Shown piece by piece: positions 32,691 through 45,971 of a stretch of DNA of 64,000 bases; position 1 is the stretch's first letter; each line of letters starts with the position of its first letter. The position numbers and the translations under genes are program-made. This DNA comes from Heliocidaris erythrogramma (taxonomy: Eukaryota > Echinodermata > Echinoidea > Camarodonta > Echinometridae). The stretch lies in NCBI GenBank assembly GCA_025617745.1, contig CM046866.1:12903725-12967724 (forward strand), in the 5' to 3' direction. The notes beneath the pieces are model-generated. The model did no database searches, had not been told where the DNA came from, and saw nothing but the letters and a program-made list of their open reading frames with translations.

Positions 32691-34957
32691 GATCTGAGAA
32701 ATGGACTTATTTTTATCATCAAACAATAGAAATATTTCTACTAGGTGCGACAAAAAATTGAGAAATTTTTATTAACAATGACTTAAAGACTCAAAAATTA
32801 ACATGTTAATATCAAGCAGAACTTTTGCACATTGTAAAGTTGAAAAGTGTAGATCATTTAGATAAATTTTGTGTCATTTTAAAAACAAAATTTGTAAAAT
32901 AATACTTTTAATTGTTCACTAGATTTTTGCTTTTTTGGCAAATAGGGCAATATAGAACAAAATACTACCTATGTGCCTGAAATTCCACAACTTTAATATT
33001 CAGGCATATCAGCACTATGAAATATCAATAACAAAAATATTTTGTGGAATAGCACATTCAATGATGATATTCTGTTCTCATTAATTACTGTTACATGTAA
33101 ATTTCATGCCCTTAGATTTGTCAATTCAAAGAACAGGAGAAAAGAAAACGTCATAAAACTTACTCAAAATAAATTCTCCACTCTTTATCTTTACAATGTG
33201 CAAAGTAAGTGTGATAATGAAGCTGAAAGCTACAGTCGATCATAGTTTTTTTTTTTTTTTACGCCTTGTACTTGTTGGGATGTACAAGAACTGTACTGTT
33301 GTGCATCAAACTTATATTAAACTTACATGTAGCACATATTTCATATCTGCTGTCTAGTTGTGCTTTTCCAAAAAAGTGGCAAGATTTACAATACTTAAAA
33401 AGAAAAACATGTTAGCACTTAGCACACAGGATTAGGAGGGGAGGCAAGTTTTTAAAAAAATACCCCCAAAATCTGAACAGCATGTTAAAAAAGAAAGATA
33501 TTACATAATCATGACTAACAAAATACAAAACCGGTGGTATAATTTCCTTATTATGGATGCAGTAGTAATCATTTCATTCAATTTGTTTTCAAAATCACTG
33601 ATTTAAAGCTACCTATTTACCTGGTTAAAAGAAACTTGCTACCAAGGCAAGGTAGTTTGGGGAAGCTCAATATATTTTAGGAGGAAATAAAAAAGCCTTT
33701 TTAATAATTCTATCATGCATAAAGTGTCTACATTTTAGATGAAATCTTACTATACATACAGTACATGTGTCATCAACAGGAAATCAAAGGAACAGTCCAC
33801 CCCCCCCCCCCTCCAATCTTTGCATTACGACAGCTATCAATACTTGTGATCTACACAAGGCATTATTATTCATTGTTGGATTTATAATGACATGACACGA
33901 TATGAAAAATATGAAACATTATTTTGTAACCATAGACAGAATTACACACGTCACTCAACCTGTCGAGGTTATATCAAAGAAATGTGAGTGAAACTCACAT
34001 CTCCCCGGTTATATTGTACTAAAATGTCAAGCAGATTAAGTTACCTAATTACTAGACTCTTATGTATTATTTTTAGAATAGGTAACTGTATGCCTCATTC
34101 AAACCAGAAGTGTTACCTCTTAAATTTCTGCTCAGAGTTGAATTAATTGAACAAAGAAAGGGAAATATATTTCAAGAGGACATTCTAAATGGTCTATATG
34201 CAAATGTGATACAATTACTTTGGTGCCATTATATCCATCCATTTGAAGTGTATAAATCCGACTGAAAATTACCAGATGCATTGCAATTACATTTCAAAAA
34301 CACTTTGAATGGGGAAAGGATGTAACATCATATTTCCCTACAAGTTTGCAATAAAGATTCTGACATCCCCTAAAAATAAAAGGCCCTTAGTTTGGGGTAT
34401 TTACCATATTAGGTCATCGTAATGCAAACAAATGGCAACAGCAACCATAGGTTTGATGGCATATTTTAAAATGAAGGTGTTCCCCACCCCTGAAACAAAA
34501 ATCAGAGTAACTGGAGGCAAATACATAGGCAATAATGCATATCCATACACATATACTAAGAAAATGAACACATAGCTTTTTTGAATTTGTGCAATGCTTT
34601 TGAAATTAAAAAAAGTAAAACATATACGGTACAAACAATTTACATTAGTGAACAAAAGAGAATGAATCTTAATGACCCAGTTGTACTGGCACTGAAATAA
34701 ATTATGGGGGCAGTTTGACTGCCATTCTAAAAAAAAAAAAAACATACAAGGTATTTTACACAAACAAGGTATTTTACACAAACATAATACCTGGCCTTTG
34801 TGAAGACTATTGGTAATGATTTTAAAAAGTGGTGGAAAAGGGAATAAAGTTCAAAAGCGGGATCATTGTCTAGTGCAGTCTAGAATCTGGGACTGAAATA
34901 GAAGGGGCACTGAGCTGTCAGCCTTAAGAGAATTTTGTATAGGAGTTGCCCCCTAAA
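32691..34957. other. Intergenic spacer
   Basis: No gene. Contains a C run at 33800-33811 and ordinary AT-rich DNA. Small open frames here lack any support. Confidence 0.4.
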
Positions 34958-34991
34958 GGGGGGGGTGCACAATTCCTGCACCCCCCCCCCC
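34958..34991. repeat. G8-TGCA / TGCA-C11 hairpin
   Basis: Eight G then TGCA, a loop of CAATTCC, then TGCA and eleven C. A stable stem with possible G-quadruplex on the plus strand. Confidence 0.7.
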
Positions 34992-35015
34992 TGAATCTGC
35001 CAGTGATCTAGTAGT

Positions 35016-35390
35016 TTAACCCTTTCAAGACAATAAGTTTTCAGTCAGAGCTCTAAAAAAATATACCAGATGCATGAGTAGAAAGAGCAAAATTTTCTGC
35101 ACACACTATGTCCATTTTTGTTGCACGAAAATATTGCGTTTGATGCCAGGAATTTTAAGAAATGAGAATAAGCTTTGAAATCCTTAAATTGGCAAAGCAT
35201 TGAGAGGTTCAAATTCATTGTTTTTTTCATCAAAATTGGCACTTTTTTCAACATATTTCTAACCATGTATATTTTTTTCAGAGACATTACACCTTATTAG
35301 AACCATGTAGCACTAAAAGAAATTAATGTTGCCAATTTGAAGAATAAAATGTGATCAATTTAGCTCTTAAATAATTCCTGTCGTAAAAAA
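35016..35390. mobile_element. TTAACCCT repeat, copy 2 (inverted relative to copy 1)
   Basis: Begins TTAACCCTTTCAAGACAAT and shares inner words with 29963-30381 read in reverse. The right end near AATAATTCCTGTC is decayed. Confidence 0.6.
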
Positions 35391-35446
35391 GTTTAAAATT
35401 AAACTGTAGAAACAAAAGATATGGGTTCTAGCCATGGCAAAGCATA

Positions 35447-35630
35447 TACAGTGGAAACTCACCGTAACAAGGACCTTGGGACCATGAAAATTATCTTGTT
35501 ATATCAGGAATCTCCTTATATCAGGGAGGAAAAACAAAAGAACATAAGGTCATGACCTGGGACCAGCAAAATTACCTTGTTATAACAGGAATTGTTATAT
35601 CGGAGCTCTTTATAGCAAGTTTCCACTGTA
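35447..35630. mobile_element. TA-flanked CAGTGGAAACTC MITE
   Basis: TA, then CAGTGGAAACTC; ends GTTTCCACTG then TA. Interior repeats TTATAACA and GGACCTTGGGACC-type words, as in 31338-32121. Confidence 0.7.
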
Positions 35631-36815
35631 TTGCATCTTTCTACCCAGGTGGTCAAAATGGCATCCTTTATACAGTGCAACAGAGGTTGTGATTTGAATT
35701 AGTTGACAAATATGGTGCAAAATTGACATTATGAATAGTCTGTGGCAAGTCTGGACTCTGGACAGATACTGTGACTTTTGTTGAAAAAAGGGGGATTAGA
35801 GAATGAATGCAACTGGTAAATATCACTTCTCAACTTCTTGCATGTGCATTAGAAACTAAATCAAAATTTCATTTTGATATTTCCTTTCTAATAAACTTTG
35901 AAATATCCTTGGAAACGAATTCCAATCACATCAAAATTTTTGGCAAAGACCTTCACGCTTTCACCTGTCCCTTCCTTTTTGGGCAAAGCCCAGAAAAATA
36001 CTGAAATTTCTGCTAATGGTATGCTACATATAGCCTCAAATAATTCACTATGAAAAGGAATCAATTATAAATTTCCTGCAATAGGCAGAATAATAGGGAG
36101 TTTTTGAATACTTCACAAACCACTCAAATACCTTTTTGATGAACATATAAAAGCCTTAGAATTTTAGCAGGTGGGCAAATTTCGTCCCATTTTAAAGCAA
36201 GTTTTCACACCAAAATTTGTAATGGGGCTTTCAATACGGTCCTGTACATTCAGGATGGAAAGTCCTATCGTAATATAATTTCTAAGTCAATGAATATGAG
36301 AATCTCAAATCTAGCTAAAAACTGGAGAAAATGTGATGATAAACTGTCTCACTAACTGCCTGAAGCTTTTAGGTCAACAAACCCAAATCCTGCATAGTAA
36401 ATCCCATGTGCATTAAATAAAACTTCAAAACTTCAATCGACAGTGCTGTATTTAAATCATATTTATAAAAAGCACACTGTTCATGTTTTATATACCGGTA
36501 ACCTTTTTCCCGAATGAGCAAATGAACATCGACATGGAAACATAAACAGACACCACGTACATGAAAAGTGACTATTACGGAGTTTGTATATCTGCAGGTA
36601 TAATACACATCGTCATGATTCACAGAATACTTGTTTCTACATCGATGTAAAGAATGCATTTATACAGAATTGTTTACCTTACAAGTAAAAAGAAATAATG
36701 AAATACTGAAAAGCACCTATATAATTACATTGAGGTATAATCTGCTACCGATCCGGACACGACACTGGAAAAAACAAGAGACAGGTGTCTCTCCTAGTGC
36801 TCAACTAGGGGAATT
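35631..36815. other. Intergenic AT-rich spacer
   Basis: No gene or element end recognised. Confidence 0.4.
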
Positions 36816-36817
36816 AC

Positions 36818-36975
36818 CAATTGACCGAAGGTTCACAAGGCCAAAGGTCAATGAGATGAAAGGTCAATCATACCACAGGTCAATGAGACCAAAAGTTCAT
36901 GAGATGAAAGTTTTACAGGGTGAAAGGTCAACCAGTAAAATGGTCAATGCAACAAAAGGTCATTCAGACTAAATT
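36818..36975 (+). repeat. Degenerate minisatellite of AAAGGTCAATGAGA units
   Basis: A 17-22 bp unit (AAAGGTCAATGAGATG and variants) recurs about eight times. Five units contain AGGTCA, the nuclear receptor half-site. Confidence 0.7.
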
Positions 36976-38255
36976 TCAGTTAGAAAGGCTGAAGCTTCAG
37001 GTCTCGTGAACCTTTTGACAACAAAATCGGAAGGTTCTGTAGATTGAAGGTTCAAACACTAGGTTTCGGTCTTGAGGATCTTTTGGCAATGGCTATTTAC
37101 CCAAGGTTCGCAAGTACAAATTTCTCTCTCTTGTGGACTGTCTACATGTATCTCAGTGGATCTCACACTTTCTGGCCCCATGAGACACCATCTGACACTC
37201 ATTGCTGTGCGATTGTGTCCCGTCTAATACTGGAAAATACAATTCTTGGTCAGAGTTGTTACTCTCTTTAATATGCAACTGTGAACATATTTTAAAATGG
37301 GATTCATTTCACCAATGACCCATTCCTTAACCTCTTAAACACCCCATGTTATCCCCCCATGAGAGTCATGACCCCCAGCTTAAGAACCTCAACCTCATGA
37401 CCCTTTGTTATTCTCATGGACCAATATGCATGTTCACTTGATTGTACCCACTCAATTCAAAACCTATCTACACAGAAAAGCATGAAACCATCCATTTCGA
37501 ATATGTAATTTTTTAACAAAATAAGCAAACTCATTGCTATTTACAAGTTCATGATATTGATCTACCTTCTGAGGGTAAGATAGGTTCTGATAAGTGAAAC
37601 TTGTTCCTTTCTGTCAAGGTATTATGAAGTTTAAACAGATTTTAAAAATTACTTTTTAGGTGACCAAACACATAACCAGTATTGTCAATGAACACTAATA
37701 ATATTCTGTGAGAGTTTAATTAGTTTGTCAGGTATTATACTGTTGGCCTGCTGCACATCAGCTTTCCAAAGTTAGGTTACCTTTGTTCGTAAACCTAATC
37801 TTGAGGTAGACTCAAGCATTTACAGACATCGCAAACATGTACAAGGAAGAAGATCCAAGAATATATTTCTCACCAAATGAAAGAAGGAACCAATGAAATT
37901 CTTTGATGGCATATGTCAACATCACTATATAATTTCTATATAGGATAAATAGTTTGTAAACTCCATAGGATACTTTGAATGATAGCATCCGCATTGTAAA
38001 GCATTCAAATTAGAAGGGGAATCAAAGAAACAATATTTGCACTGCAGCCAAAAAGCTATTGCTACATCTGCAACATAGTAGTAGGTTTTGAATCTACCAC
38101 AATAATTTTCCAAGTACTTCATTTGACTCAAAAGCTGTTTCATTTTGATTTTTTTTATAATAATAATTTGAAACATATCAAAGTTTTGTATTTTATAATT
38201 TTGATATTCAAGATGAACTTTCCAGCAGATTTGGATGGGAGTAGGTGACGTCTGC
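36976..38255. other. Intergenic spacer downstream of the zinc-finger gene
   Basis: No gene. May include 3' UTR of the minus-strand gene if a distal poly(A) site is used. Confidence 0.3.
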
Positions 38256-38261
38256 TAATAA

Positions 38262-38267
38262 TTTATT
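38262..38267 (-). terminator. Candidate poly(A) signal of the teashirt-like gene
   Basis: AATAAA on the minus strand, about 95 bases after the stop codon. The first canonical signal downstream. Confidence 0.4.
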
Positions 38268-38361
38268 CTACCTCGAATTTTAAACATTTTTCACGCAGTA
38301 TAAACATGTAAATAAAGCTTTATAAGTTTGATGAAGTTGGGCTGCATCATGATTCTGCATA

Positions 38362-41300
38362 TCACGTTCCATTGACCATCTTATTCATTTCCTCGAGGGG
38401 GTTAGTGAGGATGGCATCTGTTGCTGGGATGAGGGGAGCATAGAGTTCAGGTCTCTTCCTGGCGCAGAGGGTCTTGAAAGGCGCTGACAGCTTGCCAGGT
38501 TTGGCTGGAATGTGGCGAGAGGAATTAGTGCTAACGGTAGTCTTATTGACCAGTCTGGTCATTGCATCTAAGGGATTACCCTCACTGGCAGTTGCTGAGG
38601 AGAATAAGGAGGGCATCACATAGGTGGCAACAGCAGGGGTGGCATTAGAATCTGGGGTCAGAGGTCTGTCACTCGTAGAAGCTGGAGCCATCCGCTTGGG
38701 CGATGTCATCTGCTGATCATCGCTGCTTGACGAAATGGCTGCTTTTGAGTTGTTGGCTATTTTGTTGCTCTGCCATGTTTTTTCCTCGGTGTCACTGTCA
38801 ACTGCTTCAGTCTTTATTCTGTGAATTTGACCATGCTCTGCACTGACAGCGAAACTGTTGCTCAGGACACTTGAGGATCGTCTAGGGGAACAGATGACAC
38901 CATCTCTTTGTGGTTGCTGCTTCTGGCAAGGTACAGTGGCATTGTCTATGGGCTTTGGCTTGTGATTTACAAAGCCACTCCTGTACTTGAAGTAGCTAGA
39001 TCTGGAGCTCTTCAGAGCTGATATTCCTCGATCTGTAAAGGACTGCAAGTTTGCTAGGGCATTGAATGATGAACACTCAGGTTGGGTGTCCATGTACAGT
39101 GCCTGGCTTGGAGGTACTGCACCTGATGGTGGAGAGTTGTGACCAAGGGCACTGGCTGCATGGTTGCCATTGGACAATCCTATGTGATGATCCATAAGTC
39201 CTGAATCAGAATGGCTTGGTTCTGGCGACACTACCTCCAATTTTACCCTTGGAGATTTGTCAGTGTTCTTACTAGATGAAGCTGAATGTTCTGAGGGAGA
39301 GTCATAATGTTTTTCTTCTCTGTCAGAGTCAACAGTCCTGCTCATTCTGGCAGAGTAAGCGGGACTGTTTTTGCTTGATCCCGAGCAAGTTTGCTTTTGA
39401 GATTTGGCAGCATCCTCCAATTTGTTCCTTTCAGCAGGAGATGCTTGTCTGGACCCTTGAACCTGTTCGCTCCTAGTTCCCTTTGTGGCAAGAGCAGGAC
39501 TACCTGGTCGCAAGTTTTCATTTACTTCATCGTTCGGTTCTTGTTTAACTGGTAACCCATTGATTTTTGGTTCAAGAGTTCTAATGTTGGATTGTGTACT
39601 TTGTTTTTCGGGGCTCAGGTCCCTGGTAGCTTCAGAGAGAGAGGCATCATCACCCTCAGTTTTGATTTTTGGTATCTGATGTGGAGGGCTTGGTGGTCTT
39701 GCCTGCCTATCTAAGCTTTGCCTTTGAGGAGATTCACCACTGGATGATTGAAGTGTTGACTCACATGCAAGTAGTGCAAGCTTTCTTAAGGGATCATGCT
39801 CATTTCCAACTTGAACTTCATCACCATCACCTCTCTTTGGCAGTGTAGGCCCACAGCTTCCATCGTCCTCAGATCCCACATTTTGTCCCTTTTTTTCAGT
39901 TTTGTCAAGGGAACTGACAGCAACTTTACTCACTGACTGAATGACAGGAACAGCTCTGCCAGCACTATCACAGTCTGAAGTGTTAGGATCTTCTGACTTG
40001 GTTACAGTAGGGGAAGGGCTCTTCTCTGTGACTGGTGACCTTATTTCTCGGGATAACTCGGCTGCCTGTTCAGAGGCTTTTATTCTCTTCTTCCAGTGCT
40101 GAGTGTGAGCTGCTTCTTTCGTATCTTGCTGCAAACTATGAGATGCTTTCGATGGGGAGATTTTATTCTCAAAGACTGATATTTCTTTGGATTCTGTTTC
40201 CTCCTCCATAGAAATATTCCCATTGCAATACACAACTGCCTTAGCACTTGCCTCTGGAAACTTTTTCATGTTGGATGAATTGTGAGGAGGAATTTCAGAG
40301 TTTGATACTTTTTCTCCACCAGCAGACGCACTTTCAAAGACACCCTGACTAGCAGATGGAATAGTGATCGCTTTCCTTGGAGTATCTGAAAACGACTGGG
40401 TGTGTTCCCCATCACTGTTAATGTCAGATCCATCAGAATGGGAACACTTACGAGGCTTCTTTACTTTGGGCTTCTTGTCTTCCTTTCCTGCTGTTGCTGC
40501 ACACTTCTCTTGGATCGCTCTCTTTAGGTAAGACCTTGTTACTAATTTCTCAATGGCTTCAGCCATTGTGAATTTCAATTCCTTGAAGTGATTAGCATTG
40601 CTTGGACTACCTTGTGGAATACTGGTTTCTGGACTGCTTGCAGAATGAACCGAAGCAGGAGGGATGGTGGGCTTAGGATGCGAGTACATCATGGCACTGG
40701 AATCTGGTAGTGGAGCCAATGCTGGGGGTACGTACACAACTGTTGATCCTGACTCCCTCATGGTTGCTGACCTGAACTTCCCAGCGTCTGATAGACCTTC
40801 CTCTTTCTGCCTGGCCCAGCTCTTAGTGTTGCTACTGAATGCAGCAGGACTGAAGTTCAGCTCCTTGGCAGTTTCTACCATACTTGCCAGATTTCCCAGA
40901 GGATTCCCTCCCAAGGTGGCAGTATTAACCCTTGATCCGGTAGGTAAAACAACATCTAGCTCATCAGGATTGATGTACTTACTTGTGCATTCAACTCTCG
41001 TTTTGGGAATAACAACATTCTCAGCTTCAATTGCTGGAGGATAATGCTCTGACATAAGTCCTATGGCATTAGCCCAATTGGACAACCGCTCTATCGCAGG
41101 TAACTCCTCCTCTGCAGGGGGTAATAAAGGACCAAGTAAACTAGATCTTGTAGAACGGTCATTGTCTTTGTCAACACTCTTTGAACTGTCTTGTTCCCTG
41201 TGACGCTTCTTAATTTTGCCATTAGGCCGATGGTGCTCTGATTCTGATCGCCTCAACTGGCGCAAGCGATGCCTTTCTGCTTTGTCTTTTCGTTTCTCTT

Positions 41301-43019
41301 GTCGATGCTTCTTATGCTTTCTGTTATGGTGGTGGTGATGATGGTGATGATGGTGATGATGTAGGTGAAAGCGGTGCTTGCTCTTCTTTTTGCCACTTTT
41401 CAGTGTGCCATTTATCGAATGCTTGGGTTTGCAAGTGTTCTTTGAGAGCTTCTGATGTTTGGCAAGACTCCTTGCATGGTTGAACTCTTTTCCACACCGA
41501 TGGCATTTGATCTTGGAATCTGGAGGCGTGACAACTTTCTTGCGAACATCTGCAACTGGTTTGACAGCAGCTGGCTTGTCAGCCACTTGCTTATCATCTA
41601 CTTGCTTTTCACTACAATGCTGTTTGATAACGGTGGAATCGCCAGGTAATCTTTGAACAACTTGGGGAGTGAATACAGTCTTGTGCCCAAGCGAGGGCCC
41701 AGTGATCATCTGAAAGTTATTTGCACTGTACATTGGAAATAGCATTCTTGACGAAAGTTTGGAATGAATATTAGAATCTACACTTGAGCTGTTATTACTC
41801 TCATCTTCATTGTCACTTGGAGATAAGAAAATGTCTCTGCTAATGGCCTTAGCTGCATCCTCTGCTCCCGACTGGCCAAGAACTGTACTGTAATGGTTGC
41901 TGTGCATCATATGAAATGTCAGTTCCTCCAGGTTGGAAAAAGGTGCATCGCAAACCACGCATTTCATCACCAGCTTGCGTGATTTCTCATCCTGAAAGTC
42001 AATTGCCTCTGTAGTGTAATGCTTGCGCACCCTGGAGAGGTGTTTGTCATGACCAGTGGTGGTTAGGTGCACAGTGTAACGCAAATAGTTCTCAAATGAA
42101 TGATTGCACGTTGGACATTTGTAGTTTGTAACATTCGCTTTGGCTCCAGCCACGCTAGCCTTCGGTTTTTGCTGACCAGACGGTGTCTCACATACTTTGC
42201 GAATAACTCCCCCTTCTCTCTGCTCATACTTTTTATCAAGGTGATTACTCCTCTTTGACGAAATAGTTCTTTGATTGCTCAGTGACCCTTGGTCAGGTCT
42301 CAAGATAGCGTTAGAGAAATTCTGATTATGATCCAGTAAACTTCGCGTGTGACTTTGTAGTACATTTTTTCCGTGACTATGTTGCTCTCTGTGATGTTTA
42401 TCTGTTTTATAAGAACCCTGCAAGAGGAGCGAGTCCAATTTACTGTGCAAATCTTTCCCCTTGTTTTCCGATTCCTTGCTCTTTCCAGTGTCTTTCAATT
42501 TAGTCCCCACCCTGAGATCCAAAGCTTCATCCTGCAAGCTTGATGACGTACAGGATCTCATTGATCGCGGACTTGGTTGAGGCTTTCCACCCAAACAGGG
42601 ACCTTTTCCTGCAGGGAGAGTGTTGATACGTTTTCGACAGGCATCCAGTTGCGATGCAGCTATCATGAAGTTCTGCGAGTTGTAAGCATCCTTCTTTGAG
42701 GAGAGGAGGATGCTGGGCCTCTGCCTTGCCAGCTCAGTTGCACGTTGGGCTGGCTTGCCTATCCTGGTTGGTGGCTGCATGGCTTCCAGTCCTGCCAGTG
42801 GGGACACCGTGATGCCTTCGCCTGGACGACCTGCCTCATCTCCGTTGACCAGGGGGTACTCGTAAAGCTTGGAGGTCAAGGTGGGTGGACTTGCTTCCGG
42901 AGACTCCTTGTCCAGACCCTCAAGGACTTCTTCCTTGACCTCTGGAGGGGGTTGTTCAAGGGTTGCGTCATCATTGTCACTGTCGTATTCTGCACTGTCA
43001 ACTCCACTGCTGTGACACA
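38362..43019 (-). CDS. Teashirt-like zinc-finger transcription factor, large coding exon
   Basis: About 1550 residues in one exon. A strong acceptor (TTTTATTTCTTCCTATGCAG, end 43020) opens it and the frame then begins with the second base of a codon. Numbering from an upstream in-frame ATG at 43065: finger 1 C317-C320-H333-H339 and finger 2 C369-C372-H385-H391, both C-x2-C-x12-H-x5-H, the spacing of the Teashirt/Tshz family. Finger 3, C521-C524-H537 then C545, is C2HC-like. EALDLRV (180-186) resembles a CtBP-binding site. HRFHLHHH... is a 16-residue His-rich run at 565-580. Ser/Pro-rich low complexity fills the rest. SUMO consensus sites: IKTE (1133-1136), VKQE (1173-1176), VKLEVVSP (1274-1281), IKTE (1417-1420). 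Tshz genes also have a tiny first coding exon and one huge second exon; the first was not found. Expected role: nuclear, usually repressive regulator of patterning and Wnt output. No Tshz homeobox is visible. Family call is moderate. Confidence 0.65.
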
Positions 43020-45970
43020 CTGCATAGGAAGAAATAAAATGAAGCATATCGTTAGATCTTTGCATTTTATCGTTTAAACCATATTGATTAAAAGCAAGTC
43101 ATATGCAGATAGACAGCACATGAACAAATTTTAAAAAGAAATGTGTAATCTGAAATTCTAATTCTCCAACTTGCAATCGATCTGAGCTAAAGAAATAGGA
43201 ATCATGATTAAATCATATGTCATAATACACAGAAAAAAATAATTACTTTTGAATATAATGATCATTATTTCACTATAATCATTTGATCGAGCTGACCAGA
43301 TAAATCAATAAACATGTACATTAAGCTTTGTGTACACATAAATGCTACGTAGATGACAGTTCAATATACATGTACATTGAATTGATCTCATATTCTGCAA
43401 ATGCACACATGTGTAAATCATAAAGCAAGGAGCTTCACTCACATGGAGATACAACGCCTCAGTAATGCAGCAAAACAATGCAGCATTCTTGAGGATTAGC
43501 AACCAAGAAGAAGGTTGAGGAATATTCACTGATTAGACGTCCCTTGTGCCCCATTTCCCCACCCTTGATCCAAACGTGTGATTCCGCTCACTACTGCTGG
43601 TGAGGCTGCGAACTGCTGCTTAGTTCTTGTTCACCGAACAGTGTACTGCTAGCGTGCTTCAATGCGGAGTGTAAAGAAGATGCCTATAGCGCATGCGCAC
43701 TTGTGTTCAAACAATTCTCCTAGTATTCATCTTCAAAAATCATGAAAATCAGACCAAAAATGGATAAGTTATGATACAATCAAAATTCTCGCTACCTCAA
43801 ATATGCAATTTTCGACATAGAGGGCAATATTATGCATGGAAATGGTCCGCATCTTCGTTAACTTCACTTCCGGTCCGTATTGAAATACTACGGCTTATGA
43901 ATAAAATGAGTGCTAAAATGCTTAATTTTTGGATCACATGACATTTATAAACCAAATTTTGAAAATGCAACCAATTGTCTCAATAAATCATGATGGTATC
44001 TTTTCAAACATGTCGGTTAATTTATACTCAAACTTGAGGATTTTTGTAATACCTGTGTACATTTTCAATGCATAAAGACAAACACTTGTCGACCCAATCG
44101 GGATATTGTCAGCACTGCGCATACGTGGTTTGCATGACAAACGCCATCTGTTGGCGAAATTGCGTATTTGGGGTAGCGAGAATTTTATGGAATAACCCAG
44201 GTTATCCTCATTATAATTTTCCTCATATTTCCCCAAAGTTATGTGTTCGAAGTTCCCTGGTGCAACTACATGTAGGCCTACTGCTTAAAAAATTAGTTTG
44301 CACTCATATGAACAAAGGATTACCAGTAGGAGGTAATGGTTGCGCAGTGAGATGTGCTATAATGTAAAATGATTTGATAAGTTCAAAATGGATGCCAGTT
44401 CTTCAGATATTTTCTTAATGTTACAGCAAAATATAATAAGCATGATCTCTCAACTTAGAGATAGGCAGATACATGTTTCGAATAAATATCAAAATATTTT
44501 CTTTTATACAGTATGTGACAAAAGGGTCACGGTATATTACTATTGCTTTGAAATATTTCATATGCATTTGATTCATGCGATATACTGCAGCTCATACAAT
44601 ACCCTTGTATCCAACACAAGGGTACTGTTTAGCATTATACTGAACAAAAGAAAATACATGTTCCAGTGATAACATGCTTTTTTTGTGTCTTGTTTGATAC
44701 GTCATAAGTCTTTCTGTAATGTCTGCTGTATGCACAGTGCAGTAGTCCTAATCTTTCATAGTTATGTAAAAAATAGTTTAAAACAAAAATGCTTGTTTCT
44801 TGTTCTGGTTTTCTATCATTCAAAGGCCTACACAGTGTATGCAGTTTTTATTTGGAATTGGTGATCATTAATGAATGATATCAATAGAGGAGTATGGTTT
44901 ATTTGCAGAAGTTTGATACCAATAAAGATAAACAAAACAGATTAAAATATTAACCTACATGTACAGGTGTAAATTATTGAATTAGAAATGCCAATTTTCT
45001 GACAATGGCATCATAAAAACCCACCCATAATAATTTCTTCTCCTACACTATGACAAGGAGGTACTTCCTTGGCTATACATTACTACATGTACTACACTAT
45101 TCAGTGCTCTAATCCAACTCAATGCACATACATGTACTTCGTCGTATGCAAAGAAATAGATGAAAAGTAGGCTACACCCCACTCAACAAAAAGTAAATGC
45201 ACAACCGGTTTGCCTTCAATAACTTATGATCTGTAAATGGCCTAAAAGACAAGGGCTACAATAACAGACAGCCTTCACATCACAGGCGCATAAATTTGAC
45301 TCGAATCTGACTCCCGTCACATCAATTGAATCATAGCATTCATTCATTCATCAGCCCATTGAGTTACTCGGTACCCACGTATCGTCAGCTACAGTTTACA
45401 CGACGGAAAGCCCTCCGTCCCGCAAGCCCAAACAAGCCCAAACGAAAGACGATTCCAGCATGATGTAATTTGACTGGCCTGATGAGTGTGGTTATTATGG
45501 CGGAGCATTAATGTTTTAGATGATCTGTCGACAGGGGATCAGGGCGGGTGGGCTAATTGTAAGGTGTCTGCCCCACTCCCCATTGCAAGGGGGGCTTGGA
45601 GGGGTGGAGGTATGGGGGAGGAGAAGGAAGATGAGCAGTAAATTGGAATGTCAGTATAGGATTAGGACGTGAGAGGGACATGGCGATGAAGAAGTGAGGC
45701 TTCACGACGAACCCCAACGACGCCAGCACCTAACTTAGCCTGACTTCCAGGGAAAAGTTAAAATAATACAATATGAATATCATCTTAAACTCAGTTTAGA
45801 GTTATAAGGAATCTACTATGAAGTTAAGTTGTACATGTACAGCAAAAAGGAATTTTTAAAAAAGGGGTTTATTCTTTAAACATGTATTTGAAAAGTAAAT
45901 ACAAGAGGAGAAAGACCTTTCCAACCTGTAACCTAGGCCATATTCATAACAAATAATTATACAGCTAATG
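43020..45970 (-). other. Likely 5' intron or upstream region of the zinc-finger gene
   Basis: A CpG-richer part at 43560-43720 contains the palindrome GCGCATGCGC (43689-43698), an NRF1-type promoter site. It is followed on the minus strand by a donor-like CTCCAT|GTGAGT near 43441, so a noncoding first exon may lie here. A 1-kb stretch 44.4-45.4 kb shows nothing I recognise. 45540-45660 is G-rich. Confidence 0.3.
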
Positions 45971-45971
45971 T

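Noticed and set aside
39276..43077. Plus-strand open frames opposite the zinc-finger exon
   Set aside because: Shadows of the long minus-strand coding exon; no independent support.
43305..43529. Small minus-strand frame as coding exon 1 of the zinc-finger gene
   Set aside because: Joining its donor to 43019 gives a frame that meets a stop upstream and has no start codon.
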